Assembly: GCF_019464495.1 (NCBI RefSeq)
Contig: NZ_CP080492.1
Span: forward strand, 2,294,001-2,358,000
Direction of reading: 5' to 3'
DNA: 64,000 nt
Source of the DNA: Leucobacter luti
GTDB taxonomy: Bacteria; Actinomycetota; Actinomycetes; Actinomycetales; Microbacteriaceae
Within the stretch, counting starts at the first letter, position 1. The number at the start of each line of letters is the position of its first letter. The position numbers and the translations under genes are program-made. The notes below the pieces were generated by a model, which saw only the letters and a list, made by a program, of their open reading frames with translations, ran no database searches and was not told the DNA's origin. This document shows positions 47,386-56,678 of this stretch, piece after piece.

Positions 47386-47442
47386 GTGCGCTGAAACGAT
47401 GATCCGCGCACCGAACTGCGCGTGTGCTGAAACGGCGGTCCG
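47382..47442. repeat. Direct repeat, 25 bp, period 36
   Basis: GCGCGTGYGCTGAAACGRYG plus RTCCG occurs at 47382-47406 and 47418-47442 with three differences. The GCTGAAACG core is exact. Confidence 0.8.
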
Positions 47443-47475
47443 TGATACCTCTGCGTACCCCGACGCATTCCCGGC

Positions 47476-47515
47476 CCGGCTCGTGCTGCACTCCTCCCAG
47501 TGCAGCACGAGCCGG
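47476..47515. terminator. Perfect 17-bp hairpin
   Basis: CCGGCTCGTGCTGCACT (47476-47492) and AGTGCAGCACGAGCCGG (47499-47515) with loop CCTCCC. This is the longest perfect stem in the window. It lacks a T-tract on either side. It could be a bidirectional terminator or part of a structured RNA. Confidence 0.65.
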
Positions 47516-47681
47516 TCGCTGCTGGCGAACCAGGTGGTCCGCCATGCGCACTGCCTGATCCGCGAGGCACCGGCAAACTGGTGCGCCCAAATTTCCCAGT
47601 GCGCCCAGACCTCCCGATGCGTGTCAGCGGCCCGGTTCTCCCCAGCGTGCGGGGGAGGGCGTGTGACCGAGTTCACACCCC

Positions 47682-48656
47682 CTAGGGATTGGGGAGTTCA
47701 TACGGGGTGGTCGCAGTGACCGTATTGGTGATCCCGCACTCATTGACGTAGGCCACCCCCAACTGTGCGAAACTCACATGAGCAGTTTCCTCGACGATGC
47801 CCACCACGGTGTCCTCGGGGATCGACCCGTCAGCCGTGAAGTAGGCGATGGCCTTCGGGTAGCCGTCGTCGAATTGAGCATCGACGTAGGCCAGGTTCAT
47901 CGTCTGACCGGACTGAGACGCTGTGTAGCGTGCAGTGTAAGACGTGGGCTGAGTCGTCTCACCGTATTCAGGAAGTCGGACGCCGCCTCTGAACACTCCA
48001 TAGGTGTGTCGGTAGTCCGCCTGAACTGCAAAGGTGAACGGAGCCTTCTGCGCCTCCAGGAATGCTGCGGTATCTGCGTGGGCCAAATCTCCGGTGGAGC
48101 CATCGAAGGTGAAAGCCAGGTCTTCTGGGGTGAGCACCGTCACTGGAGTAAAGGACAGGTCGAAGGTCCAGGCCGTTTTCGCTTCCGGATCGACGGTGAA
48201 TGCGTCGAGTCCCGGCTTCAGACGAGCGGTCACGGTCGCGACCGATCCGACGTGCGTGGTCGTGTAGGTGAAGTAGTCACTGTGTGGCGTGGTGATGACC
48301 GGGGGCGCACCGCACACCGGGGCGGAAGTCGGGGCAACAGGGGTGACCGGAGTCACCTCTGGATCGGGTGTCGGCGTCGGTGTTGGTGTCGGAGTTGGTG
48401 TCTGCGTTGTCGTCGGTTGCGCTGCCGAGGGGGTGCAATCTCCGGTCGCGGCCTGCGCGGCTGTCGGGGGCGCGAGCGGTGCCAAGGCCAGTGCGCCGAT
48501 GAGCGCGAGCGCGCCGAGTGCTGCCGCGCGGCCTCGGCGCTTGTGTCCACGCATTGCAATCAGTCCGAGAGCGATCAACACGACCGCCACTGCGCCGAGA
48601 AATAGCGGCCCCCATGGGGAGGCCCCGGTATTCGCTAGACAATCCACTGTATTCAT
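47682..48656 (-). CDS. Secreted protein with LANTG-type signal at the N-terminus
   Basis: A 324-residue protein with an unusual N-terminus. Residues 1-43 read like a C-terminal sortase sorting signal moved to the front: CLANTG (6-11), a membrane helix at about 15-35, then KRRGR (39-43). A second hydrophobic stretch and an AQAA site (67-70) follow, like a signal peptide. After a Thr-Pro repeat linker (about 80-100) comes a secreted domain of about 215 residues with beta-strand patterns (DYFTYTTTHVGSVATVTARL). The ATG at 48656 has GCGGGGATGAA upstream; another ATG at 48671 does not. Its role is unknown; it opens the surface-protein region. Confidence 0.75.
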   Translation of the reverse strand: MNTVDCLANTGASPWGPLFLGAVAVVLIALGLIAMRGHKRRGRAAALGALALIGALALAPLAPPTAAQAATGDCTPSAAQPTTTQTPTPTPTPTPTPDPEVTPVTPVAPTSAPVCGAPPVITTPHSDYFTYTTTHVGSVATVTARLKPGLDAFTVDPEAKTAWTFDLSFTPVTVLTPEDLAFTFDGSTGDLAHADTAAFLEAQKAPFTFAVQADYRHTYGVFRGGVRLPEYGETTQPTSYTARYTASQSGQTMNLAYVDAQFDDGYPKAIAYFTADGSIPEDTVVGIVEETAHVSFAQLGVAYVNECGITNTVTATTPYELPNP

Positions 48657-49166
48657 TTCATCCCCGCTCATTTTTTGACTACAATACTGCGCACCGCCCC
48701 CACAGAATGAGGTTCCTGCTGTGTCGCGAGGGCATCGCATGCGCGCGCCTGCTGCATCGGCAGGGGGCAACCCAGCTGGCACGCACGCGGACGTTCCTCA
48801 GCTCGCAGCGCGGCCCGGCCCAGCAGCAGGTGACGTGTCGGCGCAGCCTTCTCGGGCCACACACTGATCCAGGGGTGGGCTGCACGCTTCGGCTGAGCGC
48901 CAGCAGGGCAACCGTTGAGCGCGAATGCCGACACTTCGATGTCGCAACCGGCACTTACGTCGAACTGTTCTACTTAGCGGCACCCTCAGCGGTGTGCAGT
49001 AGGCCCCTACTGCGGGAATCGGCGTACCTAGTCGGTGCGAGCGCAGCGTAGCTTGTTGAGCGATTCCCGTCGCGGGACTCCTGACTTTCTGGCTGCCAGA
49101 TACTCAAACGACCGGGGTAATTGGAGCTGCGACTCAGCTACATTCACAGGAAGGTTTCTCGGTATT
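48657..49166. other. Gene-free divergent promoter region
   Basis: About 510 bases between two divergent surface-protein genes. A TTTTTTGACTACAAT stretch at 48671-48685 is the most AT-rich part and could belong to the minus-strand promoter. No convincing open frame. Confidence 0.55.
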
Positions 49167-51470
49167 TTGACACGAGAATCTGATCGATCCAGAGCTCGCC
49201 TCCGTGCGTTGAGTATGGCCTTGGCGGCCACTCTGCTGGCGGGTATCGCGGTGCTGTCGTCGGTGGGACCGGCCACACCGGCCCAGGCAGTGGGGGCGCT
49301 CGAGGAGATCCCATTCCCGTCGGACGAGGGCCTCGGGGGCACGCCAGATCCCGTCACTGACGCAGAGCTTGGGACACGGCGCACGAATGCGCGCGCTGAC
49401 GAACCATCACCGAACGATCCCATCACCTTCCCGGATCCTGTGCTCCGCTCGGCAATCGGCAGCGAGATCGGGGTGAGCTCGGGGACGATCACCTACCGGG
49501 ACCTTTCCAGGCTTCAGACGCTGAAGAGCAAGGGAAGTGGAATCACAGATCTGAGCGGCCTGGAGTTCGCGAAGAATCTCTCAAGCCTCTACGTCGACAA
49601 CAATGGCATCTCGTCTCTTGCACCCCTGTCGAATTTGACAGGACTTCGGCAATTGACGATCTCGAACAACCCCATCACCGACATATCGGCGCTCTCCTCG
49701 TTGACCACGATCAACTGGCTCGAAATCAACTTCACCGACGTGAGTTCTCTGGAACCGCTTCGCGGAAACACCGCACTGGCCTGGCTGCAGGTGGCGTACA
49801 CCTCGATTACGACTCTCGAACCGCTCAGCGAAGTCACGAGTCTCCAGGAAATCTGGTTTCAGAACACGGAAATCTCGGACTTGGCACCTCTTGCGGGGCT
49901 CTCCCGGATGCTCACGATCTCCGCGCCCTCCGCACGGATCAGTGATCTCGAGCCGCTTCGGGGGCTTGAGAAGCTTGACACGGTCAACGTCAACAGCAAC
50001 TTCATTTCTGACATGTCAGTGCTCGAGGCCTGGCCCCAGATCCGTCGAGTCGGATTTGGCAACCAAACGGTCATCGGTGCACCCGTCCTCGTGCCGAGTA
50101 AGGCTCCGAGCTATACAAAGATTGATGTCGCTGACACGTTCTCGATGCCGTTTGGCGAGCGCCAAACGGTGGTTGCGGAAGCGGACCCCACGAACAATGG
50201 GGAAGGCGCGATCTGGCGGGACCTGGCAGAAGACGCAACCGAACTCGCGGTGAGCGTCTCACAACCCATCGTGCCGGGTGGGCCAGCGTTCTCTGCGCGA
50301 GTGACATATCCCGTGCAGAGTGCAGACTTCACGAACTCCACGCCGCCCGCCGCCGCGACGGACGCGCCCTATAGCTTTTCCTTCGCCACCACGGACGGGT
50401 ACGTCGATCCTGAGACGTCCGTCGCCCCGGCAGGCTATGAACTTTCGTCCGGCGAAGTTCCAGGACTCTCGCTCAGCGCAACGGGGGTACTGTCCGGCAC
50501 TCCCACTCAGGTGGGGAACCATCCGATCGTTGTTCGTGCCACAGATCGTCATGGAAACACTCTCGAGCGTGAGTACACCGTTCAGGTGGAACTCACCCTG
50601 GGTGAAGCTCCTCAGATCCAAACACAGACCCTCACGGGCGGAACGGTCGGGACGCCCTATACCGCTCAAGTGCGTGCAACCGGCACCGCGCCGATCACGT
50701 TCACAGTGACGGCTGGCACACTCCCCGCCGGCTTGAAGCTGAGCGACAGCGGACGTGTTTCAGGCACGCCATCGACCACGGGAACCTCGCACGTCACCAT
50801 CTCTGCCGAGAACTCGGTGGGTACCGACTCGAAGGAGTACCGTATTTCGGTGGCCCCGCCAGCCCCCGCGTGCGTGCCAGCGCGGCGAGAACCGGTCTTC
50901 GCCGATGTCGCTTTCGGACAGAAGTTTTACACCGAAATCGACTGGATGCACTGCATGAAGTTGTCCACGGGTACGCCTCAGCCGCCCGCGAAGCCGCTCT
51001 ACAAGCCGAAGGATAATCTGTCTCGCGAGGCGATGGCGGCGTTCATGTTCCGGTTGGAAGCGCCCAAGAATTACACGGCCCCGAAGGTGTCCCCGTTTGC
51101 TGATGTGAAGCCGGGGGATGCGTTCTACGCGGAGATCGTGTGGATGTGGGAAGCGAAGCTGTCTACTGGTACGGCGCAGGTGACAGGGAAGCCGCTGTTT
51201 AAGCCAAAGGATGGTCTGTCGCGTGAGGCGATGGCGGCGTTCATTTACCGCTTGGAAGCGCCAAAGAACTACACGGCTCCGAAGGTGTCTCCGCTGGCTG
51301 ATATGAAGCCGGGGATGAAGTTCTACACGGAGATCTCGTGGATGTATTCGGAGATGCTCACCACGGGGAATACGGTGGGGAACACGAAAGAGTTCTGGCC
51401 GAAGGCCAAGTTGTCGCGTGAGGCGATGGCGGCGTTTATCTATCGGCTGGTGACTGACTACCGCGCATAG
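49167..51470 (+). CDS. Internalin-like LRR surface protein with SLH-like C-terminal repeats
   Basis: A secreted protein of about 767 residues. A TTG at 49167 is chosen because it supplies the basic region (SRARLRALS) before the hydrophobic core MALAATLLAGIAVLSSVG; AGGAAGG lies upstream with long spacing, and the ATG at 49215 is the alternative. About 22-residue leucine-rich repeats follow (for example LSSLYVDNNGISSLAPLSNL; TDISALSSLTTINWLEIN), about seven units at 110-290. Two He_PIG/Ig-like domains follow (GLSLSATGVLSGTPTQVG; GLKLSDSGRVSGTPSTTG). The end carries three repeats built as FAD-V-FY-EI-WM...LSTG...FKPKD-LSREAMAAF-YRL, beginning near residues 577, 641 and 707, resembling S-layer homology domains. 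There is no LAxTG signal, so wall binding is probably non-covalent. Confidence 0.85.
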   Translation: MTRESDRSRARLRALSMALAATLLAGIAVLSSVGPATPAQAVGALEEIPFPSDEGLGGTPDPVTDAELGTRRTNARADEPSPNDPITFPDPVLRSAIGSEIGVSSGTITYRDLSRLQTLKSKGSGITDLSGLEFAKNLSSLYVDNNGISSLAPLSNLTGLRQLTISNNPITDISALSSLTTINWLEINFTDVSSLEPLRGNTALAWLQVAYTSITTLEPLSEVTSLQEIWFQNTEISDLAPLAGLSRMLTISAPSARISDLEPLRGLEKLDTVNVNSNFISDMSVLEAWPQIRRVGFGNQTVIGAPVLVPSKAPSYTKIDVADTFSMPFGERQTVVAEADPTNNGEGAIWRDLAEDATELAVSVSQPIVPGGPAFSARVTYPVQSADFTNSTPPAAATDAPYSFSFATTDGYVDPETSVAPAGYELSSGEVPGLSLSATGVLSGTPTQVGNHPIVVRATDRHGNTLEREYTVQVELTLGEAPQIQTQTLTGGTVGTPYTAQVRATGTAPITFTVTAGTLPAGLKLSDSGRVSGTPSTTGTSHVTISAENSVGTDSKEYRISVAPPAPACVPARREPVFADVAFGQKFYTEIDWMHCMKLSTGTPQPPAKPLYKPKDNLSREAMAAFMFRLEAPKNYTAPKVSPFADVKPGDAFYAEIVWMWEAKLSTGTAQVTGKPLFKPKDGLSREAMAAFIYRLEAPKNYTAPKVSPLADMKPGMKFYTEISWMYSEMLTTGNTVGNTKEFWPKAKLSREAMAAFIYRLVTDYRA

Positions 51471-51510
51471 CGCTCCAGCAGCTGACTCACGCACTGCACC
51501 GCATCACACC

Positions 51511-51548
51511 ACACGACCCGCTCACTCTCACGAGTGTGCGGGTCGTGT
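51511..51548 (+). terminator. Terminator of the LRR/SLH-like gene
   Basis: ACACGACCCGC (51511-51521) pairs perfectly with GCGGGTCGTGT (51538-51548), with a further CACTC/GAGTG inner stem. 41 bases past the stop. Confidence 0.88.
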
Positions 51549-51900
51549 CGTGCAATCTGCGAGATTGCATTCTCCTGCTCTCACCGGGAGCGGTGGGGCT
51601 CAGGCAACTCCAGCGACGTGCAGAAACGGAAAGTCGAGTCTTAACGCTCGGCGCTTACAGCCGCTCACTGCGTTACGTGCCGATGCGAAAGATGCAATGC
51701 GGCGGGGTGGTCACGCTCGTGAGTCGTCCCACTCAAACGTGATGTTCCTCAGTACATGCCTCGTGCTTCCTTTGAATGCACACAGGCGCCCGTGTTACGT
51801 TCAGCCTTGCTGGCGTACGCCGGCCTCAGAGCGAATCGCGAGAGTGCCTCTGCACCGTTCCAATCCTGGTGCTTCCTCTGATCTATTCGGAGGAATGCTC
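51549..51900. other. Gene-free leader of the DUF1611 operon
   Basis: The open frame continues upstream of the DUF1611 start but without protein-like composition or a ribosome site. I see no clear promoter; the leader is long enough to hold regulation. Confidence 0.5.
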
Positions 51901-53064
51901 ATGCAGCCGATTAAGAATCTTCCATACGCCACAGTTCGAACTACGGTGAAATCTGCGCCTCCGGAGTGTGACCCACCTCGGGGTGTCATGACGGTGGTCT
52001 ATTGCGAAGGTCAACTCGGAAAATCTGACGGGAAAACCGCGAACGGTCTGGTCCGCTCCTCGGAGCGCTACGACCTCAGAGCAGTCATCGACAGTACGCA
52101 CGCCGGCGAGGACGCGGGGTTCGTGCTCGATGGAAAAGTGAATGGGGTCCCCGTGTATGCCTCCCTGTCGGAAGCACTGACCAGCACGGGTGTTCAATTC
52201 GACTACATGATCTGCGGGTTGGCTCCTGCAGACGGCATGCTCTCGCACGATGAGCGCACGGCTTTTCTCGAAGGTATCGCTGCTGGACTCCACCTGGTGA
52301 GCGGTCTGCACGAGTTCCTGAATGATGATCCTGAATTCATCGCTGCAGGGCAGGCCGCAAATGTGACGATTACTGACATTCGACGGCCGAAACCCACGCA
52401 CGAACTCAAAATGTTCTCCGGTGACATTCACACGGTCACCTGCCCGCGTATCGCTGTGCTGGGCACAGACGGCTCCATTGGAAAACGCACCACAGCGACA
52501 CTGCTCGTGCAGGCGCTACGCGCGCAGGGCGTGAACGCAGTGCTCGTCGGCACCGGGCAAACAGCCCTGATGCAAGGCTCCCCGTACGGCGTCGCACTAG
52601 ACGCGATCCTGCCCCAGTTCTGCTCTGGAGAGGTTGAGGCCCAGATCGTTGCGGCCTTTCACTCCGAAGCTCCCGATGTGATCGTCATCGAGGGGCAAGG
52701 GGCACTGAGCCACCCCGCGTACCTGAGCTCGGCGACGATTCTGCGCGGAAGCATCCCCGATGCAGTGATTGTGCAGCACGCTCCGCAGCGAGCAGTCCGA
52801 GATGATTTCCCAATGTGTGCGGTCCCGACGGTGGCGAGTGAGATCGCCCTGATCGAAGCATTCTCGCCCACCCGCGTCATCGGTGTCACCATCAATCATG
52901 AGGGGATGAGCGACCGCGAAGTCGGAGCGACGATTGTGAACTACGAGCGAGACCTTGGCCTGCCCACGACGGATCCGCTCACGCGGCCAGCCGCGAAGCT
53001 CGCGAGCATCGTGCTTCAGGCATTTCCTGTGCTCACACGCAGCACGACCTCGCGTGCGGGCTGA
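51901..53064 (+). CDS. DUF1611 family protein (DgcN-like)
   Basis: A 387-residue DUF1611 protein. It has an N-terminal Rossmann-like domain (TVVYCEGQLGKSDGKTANGL) and a C-terminal P-loop domain with GTDGSIGKRTTATLLVQALR (from 188). ALVGTGQTALMQGSPYGVAL and PDVIVIEGQGALSHPAYLS are conserved blocks. Known members such as DgcN act on D-amino acids (D-glutamate catabolism), often next to an epimerase. GGAGG fixes the ATG at 51901. Its stop overlaps the start of the racemase gene by one base (TGATG), so the pair works together. Confidence 0.85.
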   Translation: MQPIKNLPYATVRTTVKSAPPECDPPRGVMTVVYCEGQLGKSDGKTANGLVRSSERYDLRAVIDSTHAGEDAGFVLDGKVNGVPVYASLSEALTSTGVQFDYMICGLAPADGMLSHDERTAFLEGIAAGLHLVSGLHEFLNDDPEFIAAGQAANVTITDIRRPKPTHELKMFSGDIHTVTCPRIAVLGTDGSIGKRTTATLLVQALRAQGVNAVLVGTGQTALMQGSPYGVALDAILPQFCSGEVEAQIVAAFHSEAPDVIVIEGQGALSHPAYLSSATILRGSIPDAVIVQHAPQRAVRDDFPMCAVPTVASEIALIEAFSPTRVIGVTINHEGMSDREVGATIVNYERDLGLPTTDPLTRPAAKLASIVLQAFPVLTRSTTSRAG

Positions 53065-54167
53065 TGACCCCCCGACTCGAGATTGATCTCGATGCGATCG
53101 AGAACAACACTCGAACTCTCACCAACACCCTCACCCCGCGTGGCATCCGTGTCGTAGGAGTCACAAAAGGGGTCGCCGGGTCACCCCACGTCGCGGCCGC
53201 GATGATGCGTGGCGGGGCGCATGGCATTGCAGACTCACGCATCGACAATCTGGAGGCACTCCGAAGGGCAGGTGTGGGGGCCCCGATCTCGCTCGTCCGA
53301 ACTCCCATATTGAGCCAGGTGTCGCGAGTGGTTGAACTCGCTGATTTCAGTTTCAACACTGAACTCACGGTGCTGCAGGCGCTGTCGGAAGCGGCACTGG
53401 CGGCTCATATGAAGCATCGTGTGGTCTTAGTTGCAGAGTTGGGTGATCTTCGGGATGGTATTCCAGCCAGCGATCTCGTCGCCGTTGCCCGTGCCGTTCT
53501 CCGCCTGCCTGGTCTGACGCTTGCAGGGATCGGAGCGAACCTTGCGTGCATGAGCGGGGTGATCCCTGGAGATCGGAACATGGGAGAGCTGTCAGAACTC
53601 GCCTGCCGCATAGAACTCTCGCTTGGCGTCGCCCTCGATACCGTTTCAGGAGGCAATTCCGCAAACCTGGGATGGGTGTCTGCAACGGCGGACACCGGCA
53701 GGGTGAACGAGCTGCGGCTGGGGGAAGCCATTTTGCTCGGCACAGACCCGGTGCGCGGTGAGCCCCTTCCTGGACTCTCTCCCGACGTGATGTCACTCGT
53801 TGGAGAAGTGATAGAAATCCAGACAAAACCAGCCCAGCCGTGGGGTGACCGCCTCGCTACGACGGCGTTTGGCCCTGCTCCCGTCGGGAGCACCGCGGGC
53901 ATCGTTCGCCAGGCCATCGTGGCAATCGGGCGACAAGATGCAGCTCTCGAGAGTATCTCCGCGGTGGACGGCTACCGCCTCCTGGGTATGAGCAGCGATC
54001 ACCTTGCCCTCGACATCGGCGCAGCTGCACTGTCGGTCGGCGATGAGGTGCGCTTTCACATCGGATACAGCTCACTGTTGCGGGCAGTCCACTCACGCTC
54101 CGTGGACACACAATTGCTGAGCGGTGTCGCAGCACTTCACTCGGGTCCAACACGTGTTCCCGCGTAG
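53064..54167 (+). CDS. Alanine/ornithine racemase-family PLP enzyme
   Basis: A 367-residue PLP enzyme of the fold-type III alanine racemase group. The start LEIDLDAIENNTRTLTNTL and VVGVTKGVAGSPHVAAAM carry the PLP lysine (Lys35). VSGGNSANLGWV binds phosphate in the family and VNELRLGEAILLGTDPVRGE is a known block of ornithine-racemase-like members. It lacks the usual second (C-terminal) catalytic domain pattern of true Alr, which supports an ornithine/YhfX-type assignment. Substrate not certain. Translationally coupled to the DUF1611 gene. Confidence 0.85.
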   Translation: MTPRLEIDLDAIENNTRTLTNTLTPRGIRVVGVTKGVAGSPHVAAAMMRGGAHGIADSRIDNLEALRRAGVGAPISLVRTPILSQVSRVVELADFSFNTELTVLQALSEAALAAHMKHRVVLVAELGDLRDGIPASDLVAVARAVLRLPGLTLAGIGANLACMSGVIPGDRNMGELSELACRIELSLGVALDTVSGGNSANLGWVSATADTGRVNELRLGEAILLGTDPVRGEPLPGLSPDVMSLVGEVIEIQTKPAQPWGDRLATTAFGPAPVGSTAGIVRQAIVAIGRQDAALESISAVDGYRLLGMSSDHLALDIGAAALSVGDEVRFHIGYSSLLRAVHSRSVDTQLLSGVAALHSGPTRVPA

Positions 54168-54335
54168 CTCATCATTGGTCAGGAATTTCTGATGCTGTGC
54201 AGCGGTGGGGTGTGAAAGCCGTGCAGCAGCGTCGTTCGAAACGTGAAGTCCAGACGGCGCTGCGTGGTCTCGGAGCGATGACGGATGATGTCGCCGGGCC
54301 TGGTGCGTCACGGGGCCGCGACATACGATATCCAC

Positions 54336-56333
54336 ATGGGGGAAACTCGGCGGCGCACGGTCGCGTCAATTGCAGCTGCTCTGCTCATCGGTCTGACGCT
54401 CGGGGGCGGTATCGCGCCGGCGCACGCAGTGACCACTCCTTCCTGGGCAGAGTGGGATCCACTCACCGGTGTGGGGGGTGCCTACTCCACAGGGTTCACT
54501 CTTCCCGGTACTCCCGCGATTACCGCTCAGGCGAAGACGGATTCCCGCGCAGGCCAGGTTGGTGTCATTTCTGGTGCGAGCACGTGGCTCGCCCCATCCA
54601 CACCAGTCGGCCTGAAGTATGGTTCGAGTAAGAACCTGCCCTACCTCAATCTGCGTCCGAAAGCTGACAACTCGGCCTCGCCGTCGTCCACGACTTACAC
54701 GTTTGCGCAGCCCACCCCCACGTCAAACTGGGCGTTTGTGCTCGGGGACATCGATGCCGATCAGCTTCAGATCCGTGCGGTTGGCCCTGACGGGGTCGCG
54801 CTCACGGCAGCACAGCTTGGGTTCCGCGGCGGTTTCAATTACTGCGCGCCCGGGCTGGCAGGCAAGCCTTCTTGTGCGGGGGATGCGGCTGATGTGCCGC
54901 AGTGGGATCCGGCCACACTCACGCTCCTGGGGAACGATGCAGCAGCCGACACTAACGGTGCGGCAGCCTGGTTCGAGCCAGTCGCGCCCATCAGCGCGCT
55001 GACGTTCAGCTTCACGCGACGCTCTGGGTTCCCCGTCTACCAAACCTGGTTCACGGCATTGAGTCGCGACATTGCTGGCACGGTGACCGCTCAGAGCGGA
55101 GACGGGAGTGGCGCAACGCTCACGCTCACCGATCCATCGGGTGCCGTGGTGGCTACTGCAGTCACGGTTGCGGGCGGCGGCTACAGCTTCCCTGGAGTGC
55201 AGGCATCCGCTGGGTACACCGTGTCCGTGCAGGCTCCGTCCGGTCAGATCGTTGACGGCCCAGCGCGGAAGCCAGCAAATCTCTCCGAAGCCGATGCGAC
55301 AGTTGATTTCAACGTCCGCGACATCGTGCCGGTTGCGGTTTCTGGCATCGTGACCGAGTCAGATGGCACCCCTGTCCCGGGTGCGACGGTGACGATACCT
55401 GGGGTTGGCAGCGTGACGACCGCTGCTGATGGGAGCTACCTGTTTGACACGGTGCCGGTTGGGACGTATCAGCCAGAGCTTACGGTGCCGCCGGGCTTCA
55501 ACCTGCAGACGGTGGCTCCGCCATTCACAGTGCCGCCCGGCTCAGAGGTGCCGATTACCGGTGAGGACTTTGTGATTTCCGCGCTGCCCAGTCTGAGCGG
55601 CCAGGTCACCGAAGCCGGCAGCGCTGCGTCCGGGGTCACCGTGACGGCCTCGGGGCCAGGCGGCACCTTCAGCACTGTGACCGCGACCGACGGATCGTAT
55701 TCGTTCCCCGGTCTCATCGACGGCGAGTACGTGATCACGGTCACCGCGCCGGACGGCACCGTCCCGGATGGACCCCTGACGCGCACCACCGTGGTGGCAG
55801 GCAGCAGCGTCACAGGGATTGATTTTGCGCTCCGACGTACCGGCTCGCTCGCGGGCACCGTGGTCGCGGGAGGTGTTCCGCGTGCCGGGGTGGGGATCCT
55901 CATCGACGGCCCGAACGGACAGGCAGCTCTCACCACCGATGCGGCAGGTGAGTATGACCTTGGGGGGCTGCTGCCCGGAAGCTACACGATCACCGTGACC
56001 GCACCAGAGGGATACCGGGTCAGTGGTGCAGGGACGCGCACGGTAACGATCACAGCGGCGGGAGAAGCCGTGGTGGATCAAGACTTTGTGCTCATCGTCG
56101 AGGATGTGGTGCCGCCGACCACGACACCGCCGACCACAACGCCGCCGACCACGGTGCCCCCAACGGGCCCGCCCACCGTGCCAACCGTGCCGACTGAGGC
56201 TGTGGCGCACGGGAAGGGACTTGCGTCAACGGGAGCCGGATCCGCACTGGTGCCGATGCTTGGTATCGCTGCGGGGGCCCTCATCCTGCTTGGTGCTGGG
56301 GCGCTCGTGGTGCGGGCGGTCCGCAAGCGCTAG
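54336..56333 (+). CDS. Surface protein with carboxypeptidase-regulatory-like repeats and LASTG signal
   Basis: A wall-anchored protein of 665 residues. Signal peptide GETRRRTVASIAAALLIGLT, cleaved near AHAV. A lectin- or PEP-like domain follows (about 35-245; NWAFVLGDIDADQLQIRAVG). Four repeats of the carboxypeptidase-regulatory/SdrD-B type come next, with units such as ATVTIPGVGSVTTAADGSYL and FDTVPVGTYQPEL. A TTTPP linker leads to LASTG, a helix and RKR. The ATG at 54336 has no ribosome site but a TACGAT hexamer seven bases upstream, so a leaderless transcript is possible; an in-frame ATG at 54285 has GGAG upstream and adds 17 residues. Confidence 0.82.
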   Translation: MGETRRRTVASIAAALLIGLTLGGGIAPAHAVTTPSWAEWDPLTGVGGAYSTGFTLPGTPAITAQAKTDSRAGQVGVISGASTWLAPSTPVGLKYGSSKNLPYLNLRPKADNSASPSSTTYTFAQPTPTSNWAFVLGDIDADQLQIRAVGPDGVALTAAQLGFRGGFNYCAPGLAGKPSCAGDAADVPQWDPATLTLLGNDAAADTNGAAAWFEPVAPISALTFSFTRRSGFPVYQTWFTALSRDIAGTVTAQSGDGSGATLTLTDPSGAVVATAVTVAGGGYSFPGVQASAGYTVSVQAPSGQIVDGPARKPANLSEADATVDFNVRDIVPVAVSGIVTESDGTPVPGATVTIPGVGSVTTAADGSYLFDTVPVGTYQPELTVPPGFNLQTVAPPFTVPPGSEVPITGEDFVISALPSLSGQVTEAGSAASGVTVTASGPGGTFSTVTATDGSYSFPGLIDGEYVITVTAPDGTVPDGPLTRTTVVAGSSVTGIDFALRRTGSLAGTVVAGGVPRAGVGILIDGPNGQAALTTDAAGEYDLGGLLPGSYTITVTAPEGYRVSGAGTRTVTITAAGEAVVDQDFVLIVEDVVPPTTTPPTTTPPTTVPPTGPPTVPTVPTEAVAHGKGLASTGAGSALVPMLGIAAGALILLGAGALVVRAVRKR

Positions 56334-56678
56334 TCTCGCCCGGGGCTGCACGCCGGCAGCGCTCGATGGGCGCTGTTGCGGGGCACGAGTATGGCATGCC
56401 CCGCGGGGGCACTGTGGCGGTGTGACTCCGTGGGATAGCCCGTCGGTTCACCGTGGTGCGCGAGCGCTGTGCGGGCTGTGCCGTGGTGCGGTGTAGGCCT
56501 CATGTGTCACAGGGAAGCGGATTCGGTGAGCACTCGATCGTACGGATGCTCGCTTGGCGGCTTCAGGGGGTGTGCGGGGCGGGGAGCGAAGCGCGGTGCC
56601 AGCTAAATGTGCATTCAATCCAAGTTTGGGGTTAGTGTATCCAGTGGGGGTTGTTCGGTTCCCAAGAAAGGGTCACTC
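56334..56678. other. Gene-free spacer
   Basis: No gene or clear repeat. GGGGCA...TGCCCC at about 56378-56402 is a weak hairpin that could end the preceding transcript. Confidence 0.5.

Larger units (their letters stand above)
47303..47681. other. Structured gene-free spacer
   Basis: No credible gene. It contains two strong hairpins and a 36-base-period direct repeat (separate entries), and further GTGCGCCCA repeats at about 47579 and 47599. It separates two convergent genes. Confidence 0.6.

Noticed and set aside
47315..47719. 134-codon plus-strand frame in the structured spacer
   Set aside because: No ribosome site, Arg/Cys/Ala-rich shadow composition, and the hairpins and repeats cut across it.
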